From Deltaproteobacteria bacterium (GTDB taxonomy: Bacteria; Desulfobacterota; Syntrophia; Syntrophales; JAFGHS01), in the NCBI GenBank assembly GCA_016928025.1, contig JAFGLN010000064.1, positions 1-63,483 of the forward strand: DNA of 63,483 bases, given 5' to 3'. A model generated the notes under the pieces. The model was given only the letters and a program-made list of their open reading frames with translations. It had not been told where the DNA came from and did no database searches. A program made the position numbers and the translations under genes. Below, piece after piece: positions 1 through 8,301 of this stretch; position 1 is the first letter of the stretch, and each line of letters opens with the position of its first letter.

Positions 1-33
1 TCTTGCTTTTTGCCTTTTAGGCAAAAAGCAAGA
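1..33. repeat. Perfect palindromic repeat, REP/MITE-like
   Basis: A 15-bp arm at 1-15 and its exact complement at 19-33 enclose a 3-nt loop. It stands at the window edge, so whatever it belongs to is cut off. Hairpins of this kind scattered between genes are typical of REP-type repeats mobilised by IS200-like Y1 transposases, but no such transposase gene is present in this window. It could also be a terminator of a gene to the left. Confidence 0.5.
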
Positions 34-63
34 CCTGGCCCCATTCTCCCTGTCTCTTTTTCA

Positions 64-90
64 TTGACACATTCCGTTATATCATATAAT
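64..90 (+). promoter_or_regulatory. Candidate sigma-70 promoter of the carboxylesterase
   Basis: A perfect TTGACA at 64-69 is followed by TATAAT at 85-90 (spacer 15, short) in very AT-rich DNA; TAATTA at 87-92 gives a 17-nt spacer instead. It would leave a leader of about 240 nt before the gene at 341, in which I see no further feature. Sequence match only. Confidence 0.4.
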
Positions 91-340
91 TATATATTCA
101 TATTTATATATACAAAGTGCCACAAACGTAAATCGTTATCATGTTTATTGATATCTCAATTCAACGGCGGATGAGCCGGATTGTTCATCTTACCGAATCA
201 GCACCCTCCATCTAATTCATCCGCATGCAATAAGAACAATTATCTGTAAGAAATAAGGTTGATCTGTAATCTCGAGCGATCCCCGGTTAGGGGTGATCTC
301 GCGCTTAGTTACAGTTATTTCAAAAAAAGGAGGAGAGTGG

Positions 341-2302
341 ATGATGAAAAAGAGAGGCTTGTTGTTTGTTCTGGGTGTGTTGGTACTGGGTGGATTGCTG
401 TTTTCATCCTTTGCGGAAGCCCAGCCGACTGGACTTAAGAAGCAAGGGAAAGTACCCCCGGGATTCAGTCAGGGTAATAAAGCAGGCTGGGAAGCTGAAT
501 ATCCTCTTGGGTGGAAACGGCAAGGGGTATTTCTGGACAGTGTTGTGCAGGGGCTTTTTTACACGACACCCACTTTGAGCGGAACCACCGGGCCCGATGG
601 AACATTTCGCTACTATCCAGGGGAAGGGGTATGTTTTTATGTGGGCTACCCGGGTGGTATTTTTTTGGGAGAAGCCCCTGGTCAACCCGTGGTTACTCCC
701 GTTGAGGTTGCGGGAGCAGCTGATGTGACGGACCAGGCGGTCATCAATATTGCCCGTCTCCTTCAGACCCTGGATGCCGACGGAGACAACAACAACGGTA
801 TTCAGATAACACCGGCCATCAATGCTGTTGTGGCATCAAAGACAAGAAATATCAACTTTGATCAGACCACAACAGCGTTTGGGACCGATCCTGAGGTAAC
901 AGGCCTTCTGGCTGATCTGAATGGGGCTGCTGTCTTTACGGATGGCAACCCCCTTGTAAGATCCCTGAAGCCGGCTAAAGAAGCACGGGATCATCTTATT
1001 GCAACTCTGAGTGAAAGGATTATCGTTAAAACGACCCATGGGAAGCTACGCGGCTATGGCCCGACCGAAGACACCTGGCAGTTTCTGGGCATTCCCTACG
1101 CGAAACCGCCCGTGGGCGATCTGCGCTGGCGGCCGCCGCAGCCTCTCGATCCTTGGATCGGAATCCGGGAAGCCACGGCCTGGGGGAATCAGGCTCCCCA
1201 GGCTGCGTACTTGCGAACGTATTTGGACGGTAGAGGTACCTTTAGCGAGGATTGTCTCCAACTAAACATTACAGCGCCCCGCAGCGCCAAAAAACTGCCG
1301 GTTATGGTCTGGTTCCACGGCGGCGGTTTTGGGGTCCTTACCGCTAATACGCCGCTTTACAACAACCCCGACGGTCTCCCGAGTAAAGGTGTCGTCCAGG
1401 TATCGGTTAACCATCGTCTGGGGGCGTTCGGTTATGTGTCCCATCCTCTCCTCGCGGAAGAATCGGGTTACGGCGGTTCCAACAATTACGGACAGATGGA
1501 TCTGATCATGGCCCTCGAGTGGGTTCGGGACAACATCGCCAAATTCGGCGGCGACCCAAAGAATGTCACCATCTTCGGTCAATCGGGAGGAGGCGGCAAG
1601 GTTGTTACTTTGATGGCGTCACCCCTGGCTGTGGGACTTTTCCATAAAGCTATCTGTATGGCAGGTCAGTACGTGCCCGATCCTTTCACAACAGTGGAAT
1701 CGTCTATTGCTACTAATGAGGCGATCGGCCTAGCCCTCTTTGAAAGAATTGGCGCTACGACAGTCGCTGAGGCGCGACAGGTGCCCTGGACAGCCATTGT
1801 ACAGGCAGACGCTGTTAATGGAATAGACTACGGCGTCTACAGGCCGGCGGTCGATCATTACTACCTGCCAAAAACCATGTATGATACGATCATCGACGGT
1901 CAGCCTTCTGATGTGCCCTTTATGTCGGGAGCCACCAATAATGATAATGCCCATCTTATTTTGGGATTGAAGGCATCCATGCCTTTCCGTGCCGACCACG
2001 CCTCGGCCAATCAGTATGTTTACAAATTCAGCCGAGGAGAAGCAGTAGTTGTGCATGGTGGTGAACTCCAATACCTCTTCCAGTACCCGTCGAACCTCTA
2101 CACGCCGGGAAAGCCGCCATGGTGGACAGACGACGATTATGCTGTTTCGAATTCGATGATGGATATGTTTACCAACTTTGCCAAGACGGGCAATCCCAGT
2201 ATCCCGGGGTTTACCTGGCCAGCTTATACGACAGCCAATGATACCTATGTTCTTATAGACTTACCGTTAGAGGTGAGGACTGGCCTCGAAAGCGCCTGGT
2301 AG
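341..2302 (+). CDS. Secreted type-B carboxylesterase with N-terminal adhesin-like module
   Basis: The ATG at 341 is preceded by AAAGGAGG at 326-333 and begins a clear signal peptide (MMKKRG, hydrophobic core, cleavage near AEAQ); a GTG at 293 is also open but would bury the signal. From about residue 240 the protein is a para-nitrobenzyl-esterase/type-B carboxylesterase: oxyanion-hole HGGGF, nucleophile Ser415 in GQSGGG (family norm GESAG) and the catalytic His in HGGELQYLF. Residues about 50-190 form a separate domain with TTPTLSGTTGPDGTF and NIARLLQTLDADGDNNNGI motifs, of a kind I associate with bacterial surface and secreted lipoproteins. It probably hydrolyses carboxylic esters outside the cytoplasm; the substrate cannot be told. 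It stands alone, with a large hairpin just downstream. Confidence 0.85.
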   Translation: MMKKRGLLFVLGVLVLGGLLFSSFAEAQPTGLKKQGKVPPGFSQGNKAGWEAEYPLGWKRQGVFLDSVVQGLFYTTPTLSGTTGPDGTFRYYPGEGVCFYVGYPGGIFLGEAPGQPVVTPVEVAGAADVTDQAVINIARLLQTLDADGDNNNGIQITPAINAVVASKTRNINFDQTTTAFGTDPEVTGLLADLNGAAVFTDGNPLVRSLKPAKEARDHLIATLSERIIVKTTHGKLRGYGPTEDTWQFLGIPYAKPPVGDLRWRPPQPLDPWIGIREATAWGNQAPQAAYLRTYLDGRGTFSEDCLQLNITAPRSAKKLPVMVWFHGGGFGVLTANTPLYNNPDGLPSKGVVQVSVNHRLGAFGYVSHPLLAEESGYGGSNNYGQMDLIMALEWVRDNIAKFGGDPKNVTIFGQSGGGGKVVTLMASPLAVGLFHKAICMAGQYVPDPFTTVESSIATNEAIGLALFERIGATTVAEARQVPWTAIVQADAVNGIDYGVYRPAVDHYYLPKTMYDTIIDGQPSDVPFMSGATNNDNAHLILGLKASMPFRADHASANQYVYKFSRGEAVVVHGGELQYLFQYPSNLYTPGKPPWWTDDDYAVSNSMMDMFTNFAKTGNPSIPGFTWPAYTTANDTYVLIDLPLEVRTGLESAW

Positions 2303-2309
2303 TAGAAAA

Positions 2310-2349
2310 CAGCTGGCAGCCATCCCGGGCTCGGGATGGCTGCCAGCTG
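2310..2349 (+). terminator. Strong hairpin after the carboxylesterase gene
   Basis: An 18-bp perfect inverted repeat (2310-2327 with 2332-2349, 4-nt loop) starts 7 nt after the stop codon. There is no T-run after it, so it may act as an mRNA-stabilising or Rho-assisted end rather than an intrinsic terminator. Confidence 0.55.
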
Positions 2350-2360
2350 TATCACCATCA

Positions 2361-2391
2361 ATAAAATACGGGGACACCTTACGTATTTTAT
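2361..2391. repeat. Palindromic repeat with GGGGACACC core, REP/MITE-like
   Basis: The 10-nt arm 2361-2370 (ATAAAATACG) has its exact complement at 2382-2391, with an 11-nt centre containing GGGACACC. It lies 11 nt after the carboxylesterase hairpin and before the transposase remnant. Palindromes with this core seem to me typical of dispersed repeats in Desulfobacterota genomes (from memory, not checked). Confidence 0.45.
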
Positions 2392-2588
2392 CTTGACGCA
2401 ACATAGAAAAGCCCTTAAGACCTTATCATAGTCCATACGGCAATAGTCATTGCTTCAAATTATTAAAAAGGTGATTTATTTTTCTTCACACCTGTCCGCC
2501 GTCCGCCTTTCCGGCAATCCCTTTTCCCCTGATCATTACCTGATAATAAACAAACATATTAAACTCAATCTGAGAAATCCCCAATGTC

Positions 2589-3149
2589 TTGAAGCTTCAA
2601 TCGAAGATCATTGATATCATTAATGAGAATATCCCAGACAATATCAATATTAACGCCGAATTAATCATGGATATCTATAAAAATGAAGATCGTTTGCTCT
2701 GGGCGATGGATATAGGCGGCAGTTACATTCTGCGGAACAATTGGACGGAAAGTGATCCTAAAATCCTTTGGGGCACCTACATCAAGCTCACGGAAGTGGA
2801 AGACTCCTTCCGCACCGAGAAACATGATCTGGGGATGCAGCCGATCTTCCACCAGAAACCCCATCGGACCCATGCTCACATCCTGGTCTGTTTTCCGGCG
2901 CTGACGATGTGGCGAACGCTTCAGCTCTGGATGAAAGCATCGGGTCTTGGTATAGCACCGAGAAAACTTATTGAAGAATTACGGGGTTTGAAATCCCTGG
3001 ATGTGCTTTTACCGATGAGGGACAAGATCCTCAGACTCAGAATGGTAGCTACACCGACAAAAGAGCTCCAGGTTCTGCTTCAGCGATTAAAGATTCCACT
3101 GCCTAATAAACCCAAAAAGATCGAAAATGTAGTGGAGAAAATGGCCTGA
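2589..3149 (+). pseudogene. C-terminal fragment of an IS1634-type (IS4-group DDE) transposase
   Basis: The 186-residue frame matches only the last third of IS1634-family transposases: LTEVEDSFRTEK with the catalytic Glu region, then HRTHAHILVCFPALTMWRTL and a closing IENVVEKMA. The N-terminal part carrying the first two catalytic Asp residues is missing; the frame has only a TTG start without ribosome-binding site. Full-length members are roughly 450-600 residues. No terminal inverted repeats were recognised around it. It is an immobile relic. Confidence 0.75.
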
Positions 3150-3409
3150 TTTTAATCGTAACTATTTGATATCACATCTTCCAAACTTTATAACTGCGGA
3201 AGATGGGCTAGGCAGGATCAACGAGGTTCTTTATTATTTTGATGGTGGATTAAGGTCAAGTTTCATGATGAGTGAGCGGGCGTATCGAAAAGATGGGGAG
3301 GTGAATCCCCGAAACCTCTCGGCCTCGAAGATTCACTCACACCCATATATTGAGATTTAGCGGTTGCAACACCCACGCCCGGCCATCGGGGGCATGAACC
3401 GTCTCTTTC

Positions 3410-5200
3410 TCAGAATGCATAATGGGTCGCCTGCCCGGCCACCACGATCCAGGAAACGAGCATCGCATTAAGGAAGGCACCTACATATACGTGTCCCGTT
3501 TTACGATAGAAGTAAGTCGAGACCAGTGCCACAATCGTAAAGATCGGTACAAACTGGAACAGGACAATCGAATAAAGGGGCGACCACCGAGTCGTCACCG
3601 CCAGGGAGCCACCGGCGAACAGAGGCACATACTGGTAAATGAAGTACAGGATGTACCCGCCGATCATGATGACTACATTTATCACCATATCCTTCCAACT
3701 CACTTCGTTGCCTCTATTCCCGTTGCGGCAGAGCTGCCCGTGCAGGAGCATGCTGGCAATTATCATATAGAAGGCGAAGGGAATAACATACGCCAGAGCC
3801 ATCAAGAAATGAAAGAAATCGAGCGGTTTGATGGCAAAGACCCAGAAACGATAATCGGTCAGGAAAAGCCAATCGGAGATGGCAAGTGTGAGATGGGCGA
3901 AAAATACCACGATAAAGGCCAGTAGGAAGGACTTGCCGATTTTAACCCATTTAATCCCATCCTGCCAGGTGAGACCATAATTGGCCATCGTAGCTCCCGC
4001 TTTCTTGTTGCTGATGAAGTGCCACAGGAGTAGCAGGATCAGAGTGCTCACGCCGACGGCAACAGCCCAAAATATGAGAACGTTCGTGATCTGCTGCGGC
4101 CAGAAGGCACTTGGTTTTAGGATACCCTTATCAAGGAAATCCCATGACTTCATATAGAAAAGCACAGGGAGTATCAGCGTGATCACTACCGCGACCCACC
4201 AGCCCCATCCGGAGAGCGCCTTGCGCTCGGCGGGGGCCTCGTTCAGTTCCTCGAAGAATTCGGTCCCCAAGAGATACTTCCCCAACGGGAAAAGCATGAG
4301 GACCATGCCGATCATGGCGATAAGGGTGCCAAACTCCTTCCAGTACCAGGTCTGATCCGAGGGAGGAATGTCCTTGCCCCCCTTCAGCGTGGCCTGCACC
4401 CACTCGACGGCGTTCCCGATGGACTCCGTACAGAAATGGGTCCGGGGATGAATCAGGGGCGGCTGGAAGAGTTTCCGAGCCGTCCCCTCTTCGATGGAAC
4501 CATAGAGTTTACCCACTTCCACGGTCTCGGTAGTCCCGAAGAATTTTTTCAGCTTATCTGTCTTCACGATGTCTCCGGGAACCGGAATTCCCCACATGAG
4601 CTGGGAAAATTCGTCATACGTTGAGTAAATGAGTGCCGCGTTTCGGGGAAAGTTGGGTGTCCCCTCTGGGGCCCCATAGGTCCCGGGAGAAGAGCTGGTG
4701 ATAACGATAGATTGATACTGCTGGGGGTACATGGCGGCCGCGATGATGGAGGCCCAGCCGCCCATCGAATGTCCTTCAAGTCCGATATTGTCTTTATCGA
4801 CGATATCCAGCGAGTGCAGGTATGGTAACGAGTCGGCCCCGCCGAAGGCGTTGGCGAATGCCGGGGGGTCGGAATACCCGTGCCCCGATTGATCGGGTGC
4901 CAGAACAACATACCCGCGACGTGCAAACTCAATGGCAAAGCCGTCCTGTGTTTCGCGCGAGTTGATGTAGCCGTGGGTGGCCACGATTCCCGGAGCGGGA
5001 TGCTTTTTGTCGACCCCTTTTGGGACATAGAGCAAAGCACTGACCAGTTTGCCGTCATGCCCCACAAAGCGTAAATCCCGAACCTTGATGTCACCGCCGC
5101 CGGTCTGAACCATGTAAGCCAGGAAACCACCTACGAGGATCAGCGCCAGGGCGATAACCATCAAACCATTAAACAGTCTTGTATCCGATTTCGCACTCAT
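3410..5200 (-). CDS. Membrane alpha/beta hydrolase with polytopic C-terminal domain
   Basis: An N-terminal membrane anchor (residues about 10-30) is followed by an alpha/beta-hydrolase domain to about residue 280, with the nucleophile elbow GHSMGGW, an oxyanion HGY and PDQSGHGYS. The remaining 300 residues hold about eight hydrophobic segments and no soluble domain. The catalytic domain would face the periplasm if the first segment is a signal anchor. The pairing of a dienelactone-hydrolase-like domain with a polytopic membrane domain suggests hydrolysis of a membrane-associated or transported ester, but no substrate can be inferred. The ATG at 5200 follows AGGAGG. It is monocistronic. Confidence 0.75.
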   Translation of the reverse strand: MSAKSDTRLFNGLMVIALALILVGGFLAYMVQTGGGDIKVRDLRFVGHDGKLVSALLYVPKGVDKKHPAPGIVATHGYINSRETQDGFAIEFARRGYVVLAPDQSGHGYSDPPAFANAFGGADSLPYLHSLDIVDKDNIGLEGHSMGGWASIIAAAMYPQQYQSIVITSSSPGTYGAPEGTPNFPRNAALIYSTYDEFSQLMWGIPVPGDIVKTDKLKKFFGTTETVEVGKLYGSIEEGTARKLFQPPLIHPRTHFCTESIGNAVEWVQATLKGGKDIPPSDQTWYWKEFGTLIAMIGMVLMLFPLGKYLLGTEFFEELNEAPAERKALSGWGWWVAVVITLILPVLFYMKSWDFLDKGILKPSAFWPQQITNVLIFWAVAVGVSTLILLLLWHFISNKKAGATMANYGLTWQDGIKWVKIGKSFLLAFIVVFFAHLTLAISDWLFLTDYRFWVFAIKPLDFFHFLMALAYVIPFAFYMIIASMLLHGQLCRNGNRGNEVSWKDMVINVVIMIGGYILYFIYQYVPLFAGGSLAVTTRWSPLYSIVLFQFVPIFTIVALVSTYFYRKTGHVYVGAFLNAMLVSWIVVAGQATHYAF

Positions 5201-5364
5201 ATAGATTCCTCCTTATGTAAAAAAACGTAGTTCCTGTTGTGCCATTGGGATATATTCAGCCTTGTTCCCTGATAAGGCATATCCCCCCTCGAGAAACAAC
5301 CTGGCCAGGGTATTCCACGGAATAACAATCGGCTGTTTCTCTTTTCCCCCATGCAATTTTGTGT

Positions 5365-5392
5365 ATTATTAACATTTACTCAATAAAGTCAA
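5365..5392 (-). promoter_or_regulatory. Candidate sigma-70 promoter of the membrane hydrolase
   Basis: On the minus strand TTGACT (5392-5387) and AATAAT (5370-5365) are separated by 16 nt, about 165 nt upstream of the ATG at 5200. Sequence match only. The rest of 5201-5581 holds nothing I recognise. Confidence 0.4.
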
Positions 5393-5581
5393 GAAAGAAG
5401 GCCATTTACAAAGCGACCTGCATCATCGCCCAACCATCCGTATTTTTGCCCGCCCGGGCGAAGGAGAACGAAGCGACAGGATGTGACTGACGTTGTCAGT
5501 TTTTTCTTTGAACTTTCTTCAATATATAATGCGGGTTCCGGCGCGAAACAGAATATCAATGAAAGATCAGGAAATCGTAAC

Positions 5582-5833
5582 ATGGCTGAAAAGTTTGTCA
5601 GGGAAACAACTCTAAAGTTGTTTCTCCATGAGGTTTTTGATGTGAGCCAACAAATCCAATATCTTGACTACGCCGACCCAAGCAGGAAAGTGTTCGACAT
5701 GATCCTGGAAAGCGGGGTCGCTCAGGAAAACGCGACCTTTTTACTGATTTCCCCCTTTTTCAGCGCCGCCAACACCCGTCCAAGAGGGACATTTTCAGCG
5801 GTTTACAGACCTGTCCGGCAAATCTCACATTGA
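5582..5833 (+). pseudogene. N-terminal remnant of an acyl-CoA dehydrogenase gene
   Basis: From the ATG at 5582 the frame reads MAEKFVRETTLKLFLHEVFD and continues with YADPSRKVFDMILESG, the typical first 50 residues of Desulfobacterota acyl-CoA dehydrogenases of the large (about 600-residue) type. Similarity stops near 5740; what follows (SPFFSAANTRPRG) is unrelated and ends after 30 codons. No downstream FAD-binding or catalytic part is present. It looks like a gene end left by an insertion or deletion involving the adjacent IS91-type fragment. Confidence 0.6.
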
Positions 5834-5914
5834 ATGTCCAAAGTGTTACGATCGGATGTAATCATCCCATGAGCATTCGGGATCATGATAAAGGTAATCG
5901 TATTGGGAAGGCCA

Positions 5915-6154
5915 TTAGGAGTGCTCATCCTTAAAGTATGGTTTGGAATGCCGATCTGCATCGTGCGTACAGAAAGAAGGCGCATATATTTTTGATGGCG
6001 ACCTTGACCTCACAAACCACAATCCAAGATGTTCGAGGATGGTCCGGATGATGGACGGGTCTTCGATGCTAATTTCGATACTAATAATGACACGCATGTC
6101 GCCTTGACATTTAGGATAGACCAAAGGTTCGACTTCGTATGTTTTCTGGATCAA
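5915..6154 (-). pseudogene. C-terminal fragment of an IS91-type transposase
   Basis: The minus-strand frame carries the C-terminal zinc-knuckle-like region of IS91-group Y2 transposases in decayed form: EVEPLVYPKCQGDMRVI (one Cys of the usual CPKC replaced by Tyr), then IIRTILEHLGLWFVRSRSP. The catalytic HUH and tyrosine regions are absent. It faces the acyl-CoA dehydrogenase remnant, so both probably record one rearrangement. Confidence 0.6.
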
Positions 6155-6251
6155 ACATGCCCAGTTTCGTTGGAAGGCTTTTTCATTACCCTCCGGTTCG
6201 AGGATGAAAGGGATTACATCGTCTTCGCCTTAATCATCATCTCAGCCTCCC

Positions 6252-6279
6252 TTGACAATGTAAAATTTGTGACTATATT
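6252..6279 (+). promoter_or_regulatory. Sigma-70-like promoter of the small heat-shock operon
   Basis: A perfect TTGACA at 6252-6257 and TATATT at 6274-6279 are spaced by 16 nt, about 85 nt before the first hsp20 gene. I see no CIRCE inverted repeat and no convincing sigma-32 -10 (CCCCAT) here, so the operon may be read by the vegetative sigma factor or controlled another way. Confidence 0.5.
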
Positions 6280-6365
6280 AACGTCAAAAGACAATGTCAT
6301 GAATAATATTAATATGTTATAAAGATTTGTATAAATTATAAATATAAAAAAAGGAGGTATGAACC

Positions 6366-6809
6366 ATGTTTGAACCTGAAATTTGGAGATTTGGAAGGGC
6401 GTTGGATCCCTGGCGGGAAATGCAGCGATTACAAAGTGAAGTAAACCGCCTTTTCTCCGGGTTCACGCAAACGGCCGGTCAGGATTACCCTCCGATTAAT
6501 ATCTGGATGGGAACGGATGATGTCGTTGTCACTGCCGAAATACCCGGTGTAGATGTTGATAAAATCGATATTTCCGTCCTGGGCAATCGTCTGACTTTGA
6601 GTGGTGCGAGAGAAGGCAGCGAACTGAAAGAGGGCGAAAGCTATCACCGGCAGGAAAGAAATTACGGCCGTTTTTCCCGAACCGTTCAGTTGCCGTTTAA
6701 TGTGGAAGCATCTAAAATTGACGCGAAGTACGATAAAGGCGTGCTGACGATTACACTCCCCCGGGCGGAAAGCGATAAACCCAAGAAAATCAACATCAAG
6801 TCTGAATAA
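6366..6809 (+). CDS. Small heat-shock protein Hsp20 (first of three)
   Basis: A 147-residue alpha-crystallin-type chaperone that would bind unfolding proteins in the cytoplasm. The domain spans about residues 38-140 and shows AEIPGVDVDKIDISV, RQERNYGRFSRTVQLP and the closing strand YDKGVLTITLP. The C-terminal I-x-I anchoring motif is present as INIK. The start follows AAGGAGG. It is the first gene of a three-gene hsp20 cluster with 20-nt gaps. Confidence 0.93.
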   Translation: MFEPEIWRFGRALDPWREMQRLQSEVNRLFSGFTQTAGQDYPPINIWMGTDDVVVTAEIPGVDVDKIDISVLGNRLTLSGAREGSELKEGESYHRQERNYGRFSRTVQLPFNVEASKIDAKYDKGVLTITLPRAESDKPKKINIKSE

Positions 6810-6829
6810 ATGAAAGGAGGGCAACGGAT

Positions 6830-7234
6830 ATGTCTGACATGAGTAAAGATATCCAAAAACAGACGGCGAGCACTGTGCAAGAAACGGAACGGACGAGAAC
6901 CCGCAAAGTGTATGCGCCGAAAGTCGATATATACGAGACGAAAGAAGCCATCGTTATGTTGGCCGATATGCCCGGCATCGACGAACAGTCGGCTAATGTA
7001 ACCCTGGAGAAGGGCGTTCTGACGATTGAGGGAACCATATCCCCCGATGTTCACAAGGATCGGACCATCGCTTACTCCGAATGCGACTGGGGTGATTACC
7101 ATCGCGCCTTCACGCTGTCGGATGAAGTCAATAAAGATAAAATTGAAGCATCCGTGAAAAACGGCGTTTTAAGGCTGGTCCTTCACAAAGCGGAACCGCC
7201 CAAAGCCAAAAAGATTGAAATAAGAAAAGAATAA
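6830..7234 (+). CDS. Small heat-shock protein Hsp20 (second of three)
   Basis: A 134-residue alpha-crystallin-domain protein with a short charged N-terminal arm rich in Gln, Thr and Arg (QKQTASTVQETERTRTRK), shorter and more polar than in its neighbours. The core shows MLADMPGIDEQSANVTLEKGVLTIEG and VKNGVLRLVLHK. The aromatic-rich N-terminal region used for substrate binding is absent, so it may form smaller oligomers or hetero-oligomers with the flanking paralogues. A GGAGG precedes the ATG at 6830. Confidence 0.9.
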   Translation: MSDMSKDIQKQTASTVQETERTRTRKVYAPKVDIYETKEAIVMLADMPGIDEQSANVTLEKGVLTIEGTISPDVHKDRTIAYSECDWGDYHRAFTLSDEVNKDKIEASVKNGVLRLVLHKAEPPKAKKIEIRKE

Positions 7235-7256
7235 AGGAAGAAAGGGGGAACGGATT

Positions 7257-7769
7257 ATGAACATTAGAGATCTTGTACCTTCAGTCTGGAGACGAAGCGG
7301 GGTGCCTGTAACCCGGGAAGAGGAAGAGCCATTCTTCTCGCTCCAAAGAGAAATGAATCGGCTGTTTGACGATTTTTTCCGGGGCTTTGATGACATGTCT
7401 TTTGGTTTGTCACGAGATCGCTTCAGGGCCTTTTCGCCGTCCGTAGATATTAAGGAAAACGACAAAGAGGTATTGATTAAAGCGGAACTTCCCGGTATGG
7501 ATGAAAAGGATATAGACGTTAATCTATTCGAGGACAGATTGACGATCAAAGGCGAAAAGAAAGAAGAAAAAGAGGACAAGGGCAGCGACTATTATCATAT
7601 GGAAAGCAGCTACGGCTCGTTTAACCGCATCATTCCTCTGCCTGAAAAAGTGGATACGAAAAAGGTAGAAGCTAATTTCAAAAACGGCGTGCTGAGTATT
7701 AAACTTCCCAAGACGGAAGAGGCAAAGGCCAAAGGGAAAAAGATTCCGATCCAGACCACCAAAGAGTAA
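7257..7769 (+). CDS. Small heat-shock protein Hsp20 (third of three)
   Basis: At 170 residues it is the longest of the three, with an N-terminal arm containing LQREMNRLFDDFFRGFDDM, an aromatic amphipathic stretch typical of class-A sHsps. The alpha-crystallin domain carries IKAELPGMDEKDIDVNL, SSYGSFNRIIPLP and FKNGVLSIKLPK, and the tail ends with an I-P-I motif (KKIPIQ). It closes the operon and is followed by an intrinsic terminator. Confidence 0.93.
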   Translation: MNIRDLVPSVWRRSGVPVTREEEEPFFSLQREMNRLFDDFFRGFDDMSFGLSRDRFRAFSPSVDIKENDKEVLIKAELPGMDEKDIDVNLFEDRLTIKGEKKEEKEDKGSDYYHMESSYGSFNRIIPLPEKVDTKKVEANFKNGVLSIKLPKTEEAKAKGKKIPIQTTKE

Positions 7770-7798
7770 AACTTATTTAAAGTAGAAAGTTAATTTAA

Positions 7799-7850
7799 TT
7801 GATCCCTCCGTTCCCTCACGATTTATCCGGGGAAGCGGAGGGATCAATAT
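7799..7850 (+). terminator. Terminator of the hsp20 operon
   Basis: A 12-bp arm (7799-7810) pairs exactly with 7836-7847, extended inward by TTCCC/GGGAA, and is followed by a short run (TATTT). It sits 30 nt after the third hsp20 stop codon and could also serve the convergent yjbQ gene. Confidence 0.7.
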
Positions 7851-7902
7851 TTAATCCAAAATATTTCGGGCAAACGAAATGAGATTCCAGCAGCCGACTA
7901 CA

Positions 7903-8301
7903 TCACGTAAACTTCACATAAACTTTTCGCGTCCGCGGACCATCAAATTCACAAAAAAAGAGGGATTGCCAGGTGCCAAGAACCAGTTCGCCGTTATCCA
8001 CGAGGACGACCTCCGAAGCACCCATCAGAGAGGCTTTGATGTGGGCGGCGGAGTTTCCTTCCATGTGCCGGTAGTTATCATTTAAGGGAATTAGCTTATC
8101 GAGGCCGGCAAGGATATCGGCGGGGACGTCGGGATCGGCATTCTCGTTGATGGTAACGGCGGCCGTTGTATGGGGAACAAACACACAGCATAGACCACTT
8201 TGTATTTTTCTTTCTTTGAGAATCGCCCTGACGGAAGCGGTAATGTCAATCATTTCGAATCTTGAATGCGTCCTGACGATGAACTGGTTCATGCCCCTCA
8301 T
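7903..8301 (-). CDS. YjbQ family protein (UPF0047)
   Basis: 132 residues covering the whole YjbQ/UPF0047 fold, with HTTAAVTINENADPDV, NYRHMEGNSAAHIKASLMG and a closing GTWQSLFFCEFDGPR. Members have been reported to show weak thiamine-phosphate-synthase activity, but the physiological role is unsettled. The ATG overlaps the stop of the upstream nitronate monooxygenase gene by 4 nt (ATGA), so the pair should be translationally coupled. Confidence 0.88.
   Translation of the reverse strand: MRGMNQFIVRTHSRFEMIDITASVRAILKERKIQSGLCCVFVPHTTAAVTINENADPDVPADILAGLDKLIPLNDNYRHMEGNSAAHIKASLMGASEVVLVDNGELVLGTWQSLFFCEFDGPRTRKVYVKFT

Noticed and set aside
3166..3360. 64-codon frame after the transposase remnant
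   Set aside because: No ribosome-binding site or homology; lies in decayed sequence.
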